Source of the DNA: Ovis canadensis
Lineage: Eukaryota; Chordata; Mammalia; Artiodactyla; Bovidae
Assembly: GCF_042477335.2 (NCBI RefSeq)
Contig: NC_091255.1
Location: forward strand, 42,448,501 to 42,512,500
DNA: 64,000 nt
Direction: 5' to 3'
How positions within the stretch are numbered: the stretch's first letter is position 1; each line of letters starts with the position of its first letter. Below the pieces are notes generated by a model. The model was given only the letters and a program-made list of their open reading frames with translations. It searched no databases and had not been told where the DNA came from. Made by a program: the position numbers and the translations under genes. This document shows, in pieces, positions 22,594 to 34,650 of the stretch.

Positions 22594-23730
22594 TGTAAGG
22601 TATAGTTCGGGCGAGGCAGAAAGAGGAAAGATGACCTCAATAGAAGTTCAGTTCAGTCACTCAGTCGTGTCTGACTCTTTGTGACCCCATGAATCTCAGC
22701 ATGCCGGGCCTCCCTGTCCATCACCAACTCCCGGAGTTCACTCAGACTCACGTCCATCAAGTCAGTGATGCCATCCAGCCATCTCATCCTCTGTCGTCCC
22801 CTTCTGCTCCTGCCCCCAATCCCTCTCAGCATCAGAGTCTTTTCCAATGAGTCAACTCTTCGCATGAGGTGGCCTAAGTACTGGACTTTTCAGCTTTAGC
22901 ATCATTCCTTCCAAAGAATACCCAAAGCTGATCTCCTTCAGAATGGACTGGTTGGATCTCCTTGCAGTCCAAGGGACTCTCAAGAGTCTTCTCCAACACC
23001 ACAGTTCAAAAGCATCAATTCTTCGGCGCTCAGCCTTCTTCACAGTCCAACTCTCATATCCATACATGACTACTAGAAAAACCATAGCCTTGACCAAACA
23101 GACCTTAGTCGGCAAAGTAATGTCTCTGCTTTTGAATATGCTATCTAGGTTGGTCATAGCTTTTCTTCCAAGGAGTAAGCGTCTTTTAATTTCATGGCTG
23201 CAGTCACCATCTGCAGTGATTTTGGAGCCCCCCAAAATAAAGTCTGACACTGTTTCCACTGTTTCCCCATCTATTTCCCATGAAGTGATGGGACCAGCTG
23301 CCATGATCTTTGTTTTCGGAATGTTGAGCTTTAAGCCAACTTTTTCACTCTCCTCTTTCACTTTCATCAAGAGGCTTTTAGGTTACCTTTATTCAGACAA
23401 GGAGGGGCGACAGTTGGCCTAACGACCAGGCTGAGTGTGGAGAGGGATCAGGGAGGCTCCATATTTATAGGAAGGTTTGTGGAAGCAATAAGGGAAACAT
23501 TAATCAGGTGGGATGTTTTGGATATTCTTTAGTTGAGATGGCATTTGTAGTTGGGCAGGGGGTGATAAGTCTTCTGTGCAGGTGTAGGGGGTGGAAGGTT
23601 TCTGGCTAGGGGGTGATAAGTCCCAGATAGACGCAACCTAAAATTCTGTTTTGTTTTCTCTGAAGTTAGATGATTCAGCAAGGGCCTTTGAAACTGTTGT
23701 TTTCTTTTCTAGGCCCAAAAGACTCCTTCA
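22594..23730 (-). mobile_element. Solo LTR fossil inside BovB, split by an inverted BovB piece
   Basis: Endogenous retrovirus LTR in antisense. Its outer ends read TG and CA and are flanked by the same five bases (aggct) at 22589-22593 and 23731-23735. On the minus strand it shows a TATA-type signal (cctataaatatgg) and, about 90 bp later, an AATAAA-type signal (ctgaataaagg). A BovB fragment at 22646-23380 splits it just after the polyadenylation signal. No internal viral genes are present. Apart from that insertion it looks whole. Family not assigned; it is younger than the BovB that carries it. Confidence 0.6.
22646..23380 (-). mobile_element. 5'-truncated BovB fragment, antisense
   Basis: About 735 bp of the BovB 3' end read on the minus strand, with an open frame of 172 codons at 22852-23370 covering the region after the polymerase motif (segments KVKEESEKVGLKLNIPKTKI and FELWCWRRLLRVPWTARR). 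It lies within the LTR fossil and so is the youngest layer here. Confidence 0.9.
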
Positions 23731-25572
23731 AGGCTGATAGAGTTTTCCCAAGAGAATGCACTGATCATACCAAACACTCCCTTCCAACAACACAAGAGAA
23801 GACTCTACACATGGACATCACCAGACAGTCAATACTGAAATCGGATTGATGATATTCCTTGCCGCCAAAGATGGAGAAGCTCTATACAGTCAGCAAAAAC
23901 AAGACCGGGAGCTGACTATGGCTCAGATCATGAACTCCTTATTGCAAAATTCAGACATAAATTGAAGAAAGCAGGGAAAATCACTAGACCATTCAGTTAT
24001 GACCTAAATCAAATCCCTTACAATTATACAGTGGAAGCGACAAATAGATTCAACGGATGAGATCCGATAGATAGAGTGCCTGAAGAACTATGGATGGAGA
24101 TTCTTGACATTGTACAGGAGGCAAGATCAAGACCATCCCCAAGAAAAAGAAATGCCAAAGGCAAAATGGCTGTCAGAGGAGGCCTTACAAATAGTTGAGA
24201 AAAGAAGAGAAGCAAAAGGCAAAGGAGAAAAGGAAAGATATACCCATCTGAATGCAGAGCTCAGAAGAATAACAAGGAGAGATAAGAAAATCTTCCTCAG
24301 TGATCAATGCAAATAGAGGAAAACAATAGAATGGGAAAGACTAGAGATCTCTTAAAGAAAATTAGAGATACCAAGGGAACATTTCAGCAAAGATGGGCAT
24401 AATAAAGGACAGAAATGGTATGGACCTAACAGAAGCAGAAGACATTAAGATGAGGTGGCAAGAATACACAGAAGAACTATACAAAAAAGATCTTAAAGAC
24501 CCAGATAACCATGATGGTGTGATCACTCACCTAGAGCCGGACATCCTGGAATGCGAAGTCAAGTGGGCCTCAGGAAGCATCACTATGAACAAAGCTAGTG
24601 GAGGTGATGGAATTCCAGTTGAGCTATTTCAATCCTAAAGATGATGCTGTGAAAGTGCTGCACTCAATATGCCAGCAACTTTGGAAAACTCAGCAGTGGC
24701 CACAGGACTGGAAAAGGTCAGTTTTCATTCCAATCCCAAAGAAAGGCAATGCCAAAGAATGCTCAAACTACCTCACAATTGCACTCTTCTCACACGCTAG
24801 TAAAGTAATGCTTAAAATTCTCCAAGCCAGGCTTCAACAGTACGTGAACCATGAACTTCCAGATGTTCAAGCTGGATTTAGAAAAGGTGGAGGAACCAGA
24901 GATCAAATTGCCAACATCCGTTGGATCATCAAAAAAGTAAGAGTTCCCCAAAAACATCTACTTCTGCTTTATTGACTACACCAAAGACTCTGACTGTGTG
25001 GATGACAACAAACTGGAAAATTCTTAGAGATGAGAATACCAGACTACCTACTGGCCTCCTGAGAAACCTGTGTGCAGGTCAAGAAGCAACAGTTAGAACT
25101 GGACATGGAAAAATGGACTGGTTCCAAATCGGGAAAGGAGTACGTCAAGGCTGTATATTGTCACCCTGCTTATTTAACTTCTATGCAGAGTACATCATGA
25201 GAAATGCTGGGTTGGATGAAGCACAAGGTGGAATCAAGATTGCCAGGAGAAATATCGATAACCTTAGATACACAGATGACACCACCCTTATGGCAGAAAG
25301 TGAAGAGAAACTAAAGAGCCTCTTGATGAAAGTGAAAGAGGAGAGTGAAAAAGTTGGCTTAAAACTCAACATTCAGAAAACTAAGAACATGGTATCTGGT
25401 CTCGTCACTTCATGGCAAATAGATGGGAGAATAATGGAAACAGTGACAGACTTTATTTTGGGGGGCTCCAAAATCACTGCGGATGGTGACTGCAGCCATG
25501 AAATTAAAAGACGCTTGCTCCTTGGAAGAGAAGTTATGACCAACCTAGACAGTATATTAAAAAGCAGAGACA

Positions 25573-26909
25573 ATTCTGGAAATGAAAGCAAAAATAAACA
25601 AATGGGATCTAATTAAAATTAAAAGCTTCTGCACAACAAAGGGAAATATAAGCAAGGTGAAAAGACAGCCTTCTGAATGGGAGAAAATAATAGCAAATGA
25701 AGCAACTGACAAACAACTAATCTCAAAAATATACAAGCAACATATGCAGCTCAATTCCAGAAAAATAAACGACCCAATCAAAAAATGGGCCAAAGAACTA
25801 AATAGACATTTCTCCAAAGAAGACATATGGATGGCTAACAAACACATGAAAAGATGCTCAACATCACTCATTATTAGAGAAATGCAAATCAAAACCACAA
25901 TGAGGTACCACTTCACACCAGTCAGAATGGCTGTGATCCAAAAATCTGCAAGCAATAAATGCTGGAGAGGGTGTGGAGAAAAGGGAACCCTCCTACACTG
26001 TTGGTGGGAATGCAAACTAGTACAGCCACTATGGAGAACGGTGTGGAGATTCCTTAAAAAATTGCAAATAGAACTACCTTATGACCCAGCAATCCCACTG
26101 CTGGGCATACACACCGAGGAAACCAGAATTGAAAGAGACACATGTACCCCAATGTTCATCGCAGCACTGTTTATAATAGCCAGGACATGGAAACAACCTA
26201 GATGTCTACCAGCAGATGAATGGATAAGAAAGCTGTGGTACATATACACAATGGAGTATTACTCAGCCGTTAAAAAGAATTCATTTGAATCAGTTCTGAT
26301 GAGATGGATGAAATTGGAGCCGATTATACAGAGTGAAGTAAGCCAGAAAAAAAACACCAATACAGTATACTAACACATATATATGGAATTAAGATGGCAA
26401 TGACGACCCTGTATGCAAGACAGGAAAAAAGACACAGATGTGTATAACGGACTTTTGGACTCAGAGGGAGAGGGAGAGGGTGGATGATTTGGGAGAATGG
26501 CATTCTAACATGTATACTATCATGTAAGAATTGAATCGCCAGTCTATGTCTGACACAGGATACAGCATGCTTGGGGCTGGTGCATGGGGATGACCCAGAG
26601 AGATGTTATGGGGAGGGAGGTGGGAGGGGGGTTCATGTTTGGGAACGCATGTAAGAATTAAAGATTTTAAAATTAAAAAACTAAAAATAAATAAATAGAT
26701 AGATAGCTGGAATTGTTATATACAAAAAAAAAAGAAAAGAAAAACAAGTCCCGCATTATTCTGATAGTAAAGAATGTTCTCTTAATTCCCTATTGTTATG
26801 TACAAGATTTAGTACTTACTCTTTAATTTCAGTGTCAGAATGTGAACTGTAATTAATTTTCATAAAATGGAAAGCAATAAAGTCAAATATATTAAATGCT
26901 GGAAAAAAA
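25573..26909 (+). mobile_element. 5'-truncated L1 with probable 3' transduction
   Basis: A ruminant L1 inserted in BovB copy 1. About 800 nt encode the ORF2 C-terminus in one open frame, 25582-26373 (segments [47 protein letters not shown]), ending early by a one-base shift. The L1 3' UTR ends in an A-rich stretch at about 26675-26744. About 155 bp of unrelated DNA follow, ending with AATAAA at 26876-26881 and a second A-run at 26903-26909 onward. The target duplication aaaaagcagagaca lies at 25559-25572 and 26910-26923, outside both tails. This is the structure of an L1 transcript that read through its own polyadenylation site. Confidence 0.85.
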
Positions 26910-27401
26910 AAAAAGCAGAGACATTACTTTGCTGACAAAGGTCCATCTAGTCGAGGCTATGGTTTTTCCAGTAGTCGTGTATGGATATGAGAGTTGCACT
27001 ATAAAGAAAGCTGAGTGCCAAAGAAGTGATGCTTTTGAACTGTGGTGCTGGAGAAGACTCTTGAAAGTCTCTTGGACTGCAAGGAGACCAAACCAGTCAA
27101 TCCTAAAGGAAATCAACCCTGAATATTCATTGGAAGGACTGATGCTGAAGCTGAAACTCCAATCCTTTGGCCACCTGATGCAAAGAACTGACTCATTTGA
27201 AAAGACCCTGATGCTAGGAAAGATTGAAGGCAGAAGGAGACGGGGATGACAGAGGATGATATGGATAGATGGCATCACCAACTTGATGGACATGAGTCTG
27301 AGCAAGCTCCGGTAGTTGGTGATGGACAGGGAAGCCTGGCATGCTGCAGTCCGTGGGGTTGCAAAAGAATCGGACACTACTGAACAACTGAACTGAACTT
27401 A

Positions 27402-27548
27402 AATTCTTTCGACAATGTTCATACTTTTTACAATATGAGTATTACACTTTCTAGATTGACCCCATCTCTTTCATGTGGATGCTATTTTACGTGCAGTTGT
27501 TCTCTTAATTTCCTTTTTGGGTTGCTCATTGTTATCTAGAAATATAAC
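27402..27548 (-). mobile_element. L1 ORF2 fragment, antisense, right of BovB
   Basis: Continues the complement of L1 ORF2 seen at 21795-22011 (ctttcgacaatgttcatac, ttctcttaatttcctttttg). Confidence 0.55.
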
Positions 27549-27819
27549 TAGGGACTTCTCTGGTGGTCCAGTGGTGAGGAATCCACCTGCCAATGCAGGG
27601 GACATGGGTTAGATTCTTGGTCTGGGAAGATCCCACATGCCACAGGGCAACTAAGCCCGTGGGCCACAACTTCTGAGCCTGTGCTCCTAGAGCTGGGTAG
27701 CCACAGCGAGAGAAGCCGCCACAATGAGAAGCCCGCGCACTGTAACGAAGAGGAGCCGCTGCTGACTGCAACTAGAGAACGAGCGCAGCAATGAAGACCC
27801 AGCACAGCGAAAAATAGAT
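27549..27819 (+). mobile_element. CHR SINE, long form
   Basis: Sense CHR from the head gggacttctctggtggtcca through gatcccacatgccacagg and gagaagccgccacaatgaga to the tail acccagcacagcgaaaaa. Confidence 0.85.
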
Positions 27820-27828
27820 AATTAATTT

Positions 27829-28184
27829 CCTTGGGTTTCTCTTACCTTGGGCGTGGGGTATCTCTTCACGGCTGCTCCAGCAAAGCGCAGCCGCTGCTCC
27901 TTACCTTGGACGAAGGGTATCTCCTCACCGCCTCCCTTCCTGACCTTTAACGTGGGATAGCTCCTCTAGGCCCTCCTGCGCCAGTGCAGCCACCGCTCCT
28001 TGGACGTGGGTTGCTCTTCCCGGCCGCCACCCCTGGCCTCGGACACGGGGTGGCTCCTCTCGGCCATTCCTGCGCCGTCGCAACCTGGCACTCTCGGCCG
28101 CTGCCCCTGACCTCGGACGTGGAGTAGCTCCTCTCGGCCGTTGCAGCCGCTTGCGCTTAGTGTGCTGGCCATCGCAGCAACTAT
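27829..28184 (+). repeat. GC-rich variable tandem repeat before BovB copy 2
   Basis: About six imperfect units of 39-73 bp. Each opens with a version of ggacgtggggta followed by g/tctcctctcggccg, for example near 27850, 27910, 27950, 28000, 28040 and 28115. CpG-rich, unlike its flanks. It runs straight into the truncated 5' edge of BovB copy 2. I have no firm family name for it; it resembles GC-rich units seen beside BovB in ruminant genomes. The minus-strand open frames here only reflect the repeat. Confidence 0.7.
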
Positions 28185-30514
28185 ATAGAGTTTTGCCAAG
28201 AAAATGCACTGGTCATAACAAACACCCTCTTCCAACAACACAAGAGAAGACTCTACACATGGACATCACCAGATGGTCAACACCGAAATCAGACTGATTA
28301 TATTCTTTGCAGCCAAAGATGAAGAAGCTCTATACAGTCAGCAAAAACAAGACCAGGAGCTGACTGTGGCTCAGATCATGAACTCCTTATTGCCAAATTC
28401 AGACTTAAATTGAAGAAAGTAGGGAAAACCGCTAGACCATTCAGGTATGACCTAAATAAAATCCCTTATGATTATACAGTGGAAGTGAGAAATAGATTTA
28501 AGGGTCTAGATCTGATAGATAGAGTGCCTGATGAACTATGGAATGAGGTTCGTGACATTGTACAGGAGACAGGGATCAAGACCATCCTCATGGAAAAGAA
28601 ATGCAAAAAAGCAAAATGGCTGTCTGGTGAGGCCTTACAAATAGCTGTGAAAAGAAGAGAAGCAAAAAGCAAAGGAGAAAAGGAAAGATTTAAGCATCTG
28701 AATGCAGAGTTCCAGAGACTAGCAAGAAGAGAGAAGAAAGCCTTCCTCAGTGATCAATGCAAAGAGATAGAGGAAAAGAACAGAATGGGAAAGACTAGAG
28801 ATCTCTTCAAGAAAATTAGAGATACCAAGGGAACATTTCATGCGAAGATGGGCTCGATAAAGGACAGAAATGGTATGGACCTAACAGAAGCAGAAGATAT
28901 TAAGAAGAGGTGGCAAGAATACACAGAAGAACTGTACAAAAAAAGATCTTCATGACCCGGATAATCATGATGGTGTGATCACTCATCTAGAGCCAAACAT
29001 CCTGGAATGTGAAGTCAAGTGGGCCTTAGAAAGCATCACTACAAACAAAGCTAGTGGAGGTGATGGAATTCCAGTTGAGCTATTTCAAATCCTGAAAGAT
29101 GATGCTGTGAAAGTGCTGCACTCAATATGCCAGCAACTTTGGAAAACTCAGCAGTGGCCACAGGACTGGAAAAGGTCAGTTTTCATTCCAATCCCAAAGA
29201 AAGGCAATGCCAAAGAATGCTCAAACTACCTCACAATTGCACTCTTCTCACACGCTAGTAAAGTAATGCTTAAAATTCTCCAAGCCAGGCTTCAACAATA
29301 TGTGAACCGTGAACTTCCAGATGTTCAAGGTGGATTTAGAAAAGGCAGAGGAACCAGAGATCAAATTGCCAACATCCACGGGATCATGGAAAAAGCAAGA
29401 GAGTTCCAGAAAAACATTTATTTCTGCTTTGTTGACTATGCCAAAGCCTTTGACCGTGTGGATCACAATAAACTGTGGAAAATTCTGAGAGAGATGGGAA
29501 CACCAGATCACCTGACCTGCCTCTTGAGAAATCTGTATGCAGGTCAGGAAGCAACAGTTAGAACTGGACATGGAACAACAGACTGGTTCCAAATAGGAAA
29601 AGGAGTACGTCAAGGCTGTATATTGTCACCCTGCTTATTTAACTTCTATGCAGAATACATCATGAGAAACACTGGACTGGAAGAAGCACAAGCTGGAATC
29701 AAGATTTCCAGGAGAAATATCAATAACTTCAGATATGCAGATGACACCACCCTTATGGCAGAAAGTGAAGAGGAACTAAAAAGCCTCTTGATGAAAGTGA
29801 AAGAGGAGAGTGAAAAAGTTGGCTTAAAGCTCAACATTCCGAAAACGAAGATCATGGCATCCGGTCCCATCACTTCATGGGAAATAGATGGGGAAACAGT
29901 GGAAACAGGGTCAGACTTTATTTTGGGGGGCTCCAAAATCACTGCAGATGGTGATTGCAGCCATGAAATTAAAAGACGCTTACTCCTTGGAAGAAAAGCT
30001 ATGACCAACCTAGATAGCATATTCAAAAGCAGAGACATTACTTTGCCGACTAAGGTCTGTTTGGTCAAGGCTATGGTTTTTCCAGTAGTCATGTATGGAT
30101 GTGAGAGTTGGACTGTGAAGAAGGCTGAGCGCTGAAGAATTGATGCTTGTGAACTGTGGTGTTGGAGAAGACTCTTGAGAGTCCCTTGGACTGCAAGGAG
30201 ATCCAACCAGTCCATTCTGAAGGAGATCAGCTCTGGGTGTTCTTTGGAAGGAATGATGCTAAAGCGGAAAAGTCCAGTACTTAGGCCACCTCATGCGAAG
30301 AGTTGACTCATTGGAAAAGACTCTGATGCTGAGAGGGATTGGGGGCAGGAGCAGAAGGGGACGACAGAGGATGAGATGGCTGGATGGCATCACTGACTTG
30401 ATGGACGTGAGTCTGAGTGAACTCCGGGAGTTGGTGATGGACAGGGAGGCCTGGCGTGCTGCGATTCATGGGGTGGCAAAGAGTCGGACACGACTGAGCG
30501 ACTGAACTGAACTG
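28185..30514 (+). mobile_element. BovB LINE copy 2, 5' truncated
   Basis: About 2.3 kb from the end of the endonuclease domain to the BovB 3' end. It reads in two long frames, 28410-28955 (181 codons) and 28975-30135 (386 codons), covering the linker and the reverse transcriptase with YADD at 29734-29745 (segments FVDYAKAFDRVDHNKLW and VRQGCILSPCLFNFYAEY). One extra A in the run at 28938-28944 (seven A against six in copy 1) shifts the frame, and the 386-codon frame ends at a TGA (30133-30135) where the family has CGA, a typical CpG decay. Few lesions, so fairly young, but not active. Confidence 0.92.
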
Positions 30515-30529
30515 AATTAATTTAAACAA

Positions 30530-31343
30530 AAAAAGAAGTTGAAGCTTGTGTTTACCAGAGGCACAGACATGAGTGACTCTATACAGAGGTATGTCTAAGA
30601 ATCCTGTGTCTGTTGGGTGTGTGCCATGCTGCTCCTGGGATGGGCTCAGCACAGGGAGGTCTCTGTGACACGTGGTGTTTAACCGTTTCTGGTCAGGGAC
30701 TTCTCTGTAGGTGACATCGTTGAGGCTCTGTGGAGCAGAGCTTGGGGCAGGACTTGGGTGCTGGTAGGCAGTTTGGAGCAGCATCTGAGGAAGCTGGGTC
30801 TGCTCTGGAATGGAATGCTCCCAGGTGCAGGGACCACGCTAAGACTGGGAACTTTGTGGGTGATCTTTGTGTCTGTTCTTAGACAAAGCTGTTAAGCGGG
30901 CTTATCGTGTTTCATTTTATCCTGGTCTCTGAGTAACCTCAGTAACCCCTGAGGCTGATCGTCTGCGAGGATTTTATGTCCGACAGAACATAACGGCCTG
31001 GCGGTGAGCCTCAGACAGCTCGTGACCGTGCTAAGATCTAGCTGCGAATGTCAGATCAGCTCCAGATGTCAGGAGCTGCTTTCTTCTCTCTCAGTTCCGC
31101 TTTTGGCCAAAGACAGATGACATCAGGCCGCAGGACATTAATTCATGATGCCCAGATTTTTACCCTTGTCATCACTCTGTTGATTAAGACCAGAAGCATG
31201 TGTGTTACACACACTCTCTAGGGGACTCAGGGTTAATCCCTTTTTTCTCTCTGCTGTAGGCTGCACGGTTGAACCGTCTGATGTGACAGCGGCTATGCGG
31301 TAGCATTTAAACCTTGGACAAGACATGTGTGCACAGCAAAAGA
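30530..31343. other. No gene recognised
   Basis: Single-copy-looking DNA, moderately GC-rich between 30600 and 31100. No splice or domain evidence. Confidence 0.45.
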
Positions 31344-32162
31344 AACCATCGAAAAAACAGAAAGACAACCTGCTGAATGGGAGAAATATGTGTGAATGAT
31401 GCTATCGACAGGGGCTTAATGTCCAAAATATCCAGACAACTCATACACCTCAGTATCGGAAAAAACAACCCAACAGGCAGAAGACCTAAACAGACATTTC
31501 TCCAGAGAAGACACACAGATGATCAATAGGCACATGAAAAATGCTCAGCATCACTAAATATTAGAGAAATGCAGATCAAAACTACAATGAGGTTTGGCTA
31601 TTTTTTTACAATAGCCAAGACATGGAAACAACCCAAGTGCCCATTAGCAGATGGTATGAGTCATAAAAAAGAATGAAATATTTCCATTTGCAGCAATATG
31701 GATGGACCTAGAGAACATTATACTTAGTGAAGTCAAACAATATCATTTATCACTTATATGTGGAATATAAAGAATAATACAAATGAATCTATATACAAAA
31801 CAGCAAGTGACTCAGACAAGCAGAACAAACTTCTAATTACCAAAGGTGGGAGGAGGGATAAATTAGGAGTGTAAGATTAACAGATACAGACTGCTATACG
31901 TACAATCGACAAGCAACAAGGATTTACTGTATAGCACAGGGAACTCTATTCAATCACTTGTAATAACCTATAATTGAAAATAATCTGAAATATATATATA
32001 TACACATATAATGGAATCACTTTGCTGTAAGCCTGAAACTAACACAATACTGTAAATCAACTAGATTTCAGGGGATTATTATGTATACATATGGCTGATT
32101 CACTGTGTTGTACAGCAGAAACAAACACAACATTGTAAAACAATTATACTCCAATAAAAAAA
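31344..32162 (+). mobile_element. L1 3' end with internal deletion
   Basis: Sense L1: ORF2 C-terminal text (acagacatttctccagagaa, gaaatgcagatcaaaactac) jumps near 31592 to a part further downstream (caatagccaagacatggaaa), so a piece is missing. The 3' UTR follows (ttgtacagcagaaacaaaca) and ends ttatactccaataaaaaa. Confidence 0.75.
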
Positions 32163-33210
32163 TTCATCTCTCGAAGCAAACAAAATCTCTGGAAAGACAG
32201 ACAAACCAACAACAAAATAGACAATTAACATAAAGAAAATGACTCTTAATGCTTCCTGTAGGTCTCAAAGCCCAAAGGGCCCAGAATTTCATAGGGTCTG
32301 CTTTAGACAGACAGACCCGTTCCCTTCCAGCCCTGTCACTCACTGTTGTGTCTGCCCTGCTGTACTTATGTAGGCCTCACAAGGAGTCCTGATTTTTGTA
32401 CAGCAGACTAATGGCAGGTCAAAAGCTGTCCCATCATCTGCGCCTGTTTTAGTGTAAGCCTTTAGATCAGTTTATTAGGCATTCAGAACATGTGACATCA
32501 TTTACGACTTCTGTAAAGGTTAGAGACACGCCTGCACCACTTTTTCTAGTTGTTTTATTCCCTTTGTGGGAATTGTATTCTGTGGAGTATGCGTGGAAAG
32601 GGAATCAGATTCCTTCTGGAAGTTTCTTTTTAAATAGCTGGTGTTAATTTTGTCTTAGAAGCTGCTGGATGTTCTTTTTAGGATGTATGAGTGACTGGAG
32701 GGGTGGTTAAATATCTGGAAACCTCTAACAATTACTCAGAGTATATAGGATAAGTTAGAATATCCACATAACATCCCAGTGAAGCCTGTATTATACTGGG
32801 AGTATAATCCGCATTTATTACAATAGGAATGAGCCCACTGGACTTGTGTTTTTAGATTTCACTGATACCAATATGGTATTTCAAACTGATCGTTTGCTTA
32901 GTGCCTCTGAGGTTTTTCACCCAGAAATCTGATGTGGAACTTGCAGACTGAACAACTGGCACTCGCTCAGGATGGGGAAATTTCCAGCATGGAAAAACCT
33001 TGTAATACACGAGGCCAAGTACTGTCTTCCTTGAAAGACCGTTGCGTTTTTTTCCAGAACACAGTGAAGCTACCAGGGATCAGTTTGATCCTTTCAAGTT
33101 ATTTGTTCCCAGAAAACCTCAGACTCTTTAAAGGAATTAAACAACATCTGGGACCCAAAGACACTATAAAAGTCACAATGTCAAGCATCCAACTAAAAGT
33201 CAATAGGCAT
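32163..33210. other. No gene recognised
   Basis: AT-leaning single-copy-looking DNA. A plus-strand frame at 32932-33216 has no recognisable domain. Confidence 0.45.
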
Positions 33211-33565
33211 GACTGAAAAAGGAAGGGAATTTTGAAACGTGCTACAACACGGATGAACCTTGAAGACATTACGCCCCATGACATAAGCCAGTCACAGAAG
33301 GACAAATACTGTGCAATTTCACCCATGGGAGGTTCCTAGAATTATCCGATTTCTAGAGACAAAGTATAAAGGTGGTTTCCAGGGGCTGGGAAGAGTGGGG
33401 AGGGGGAGTCAGTGTTTAATGGGTATAGAGTCTCAGTTGTGCAAGGTGAAAATAGTCTGGAGATGGATGGTGGTGATGGCTCCTGAATATAACTTAAGGC
33501 CACCAAATGGTGCACTTTAAGATGATAAAAATGGTAAACTTACATTATACATATATATATATTTA
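33211..33565 (+). mobile_element. Old L1 3' end (L1ME/L1M-like)
   Basis: Matches a common old L1 3' end: cggatgaaccttgaagacat, cataagccagtcacagaagg, tttccaggggctgggaagag, ggagatggatggtggtgatg. Strongly diverged. Confidence 0.6.
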
Positions 33566-33587
33566 AAGCTTGCATGTTGGATTTTTC

Positions 33588-33704
33588 TTTTTTTCTTTTT
33601 TTGGCCACACCTCATGGCATATGAAATTTCCTCGACCAGGGATCACACCCTCATCCCCTGCAGTGGAAGGCAAAGTCTTAGCCACTGGACCCCAGGGAAG
33701 CTCC
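33588..33704 (-). mobile_element. CHR SINE, antisense
   Basis: Antisense CHR: ttttggccacacctcatggc, ctcgaccagggatcacaccc, head complement gaccccagggaagctcc. Confidence 0.7.
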
Positions 33705-33775
33705 TGTATGTTTTTAAAATATTTAATTTTTTTTAAATCAAAAAGCATGAAAAAAAGCAGGAAGATATTACCCAT

Positions 33776-33977
33776 TGTTGTTGCTGTTTTGTCTCACTTG
33801 ACTCTTTGTGACCCCATGGACTGTAGCCCACCAAGCTCCTCTGTCCATGGAATTCTCCAGGCAAGAATATTGGAGTGGATTGCCATTTCCTTCTTCAGGG
33901 GATCTTCTCAACCCAGGGATCAAACCCATGTCTCCCCCACTGGCAGGTGGATTCTTTACCACTGAGCCACCAGGGAT
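33776..33977 (-). mobile_element. Bov-tA SINE, antisense
   Basis: Antisense copy: gttttgtctcacttgactc, tctccaggcaagaatattgg, gatcaaacccatgtctcccc, accactgagccaccaggg. Confidence 0.85.
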
Positions 33978-34029
33978 TATCAGCAATATAACCCACAGCC
34001 AGGAGAAAATTGCAGATATGTGACAGAGA

Positions 34030-34640
34030 TGATGGACTTCTTAGACAAAGATGTACAAACAGCATCATAAAGATGCCCTGTGTGCTGGAGAATGCAGAGG
34101 ACCGGGAGACAAATGGGAGAAATTTTTTAAAAAAGAAAGACTAGCTGGGACTACTAGCGGAGTAGGCATTACAGAGAAAAGATCAGAGAAGAAAAGACAG
34201 GGAAAGCATGAAGAGAGAGGAAAAAAAGAACATCAGGGCAACATCAACTAATGCAGCATATGTGCCATTGGAATCCTAGAATGAGAGGGAGCAGGACAAA
34301 CTATATGAAGAGCAATGTCCTAAATTTCAAATTTGATAGAAACCAACAGATCCAAGAAGCTCAAGGAACTCTAAGCACAGGAACCATGAAGAAGACCACA
34401 CGAAGGTACATCCCATCAACAACTATTTTAAATATAAATAGCCTAAATGCTGCAAACAAAAAACAGATACTATCAAAATGGGTAAAAAAAAAAACAACCA
34501 AACTCGAAACATGTTGCCCATAAGAAACCCACCCTCAATATAAAGACACAGTTTAACGGAAAAGAATAAAAAAAGCTATTCTGAGCAGCCACTGAATCAC
34601 ACACACCTGGAGTAGCTTTAATGTCAAAGTGGATTCTCAG
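34030..34640 (+). mobile_element. Old L1 fragment
   Basis: Diverged sense L1 from late ORF1 into early ORF2 (cagatccaagaagctcaagg, atatgaagagcaatgtccta, agaaacccaccctcaatata, ctggagtagctttaatgtc). Frames are broken throughout. Confidence 0.55.
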
Positions 34641-34650
34641 GGACGGATTC

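Larger units (their letters stand above)
22012..27401 (+). mobile_element. BovB LINE copy 1, split by nested insertions
   Basis: An RTE-type BovB LINE in three pieces: 22012-22593 (AP-endonuclease domain, with GTWNVR-like start near 22080), 23736-25572 (linker and reverse transcriptase) and 26924-27401 (C-terminal part and 3' end ending gaactgaactgaac). The polymerase motif reads YTDD at 25269-25280, while the second copy in this window has YADD. Several frameshifts and stops break the frame, so it is dead. Interruptions are an antisense LTR fossil and an L1. The flanks (ttaaattctt both sides) suggest a target duplication in an antisense L1. BovB is widely held to have entered ruminants horizontally. 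Confidence 0.9.

Noticed and set aside
25582-26373. A 263-codon open frame as a host gene
   Set aside because: It is the C-terminal part of L1 ORF2 within a bounded L1 insertion.
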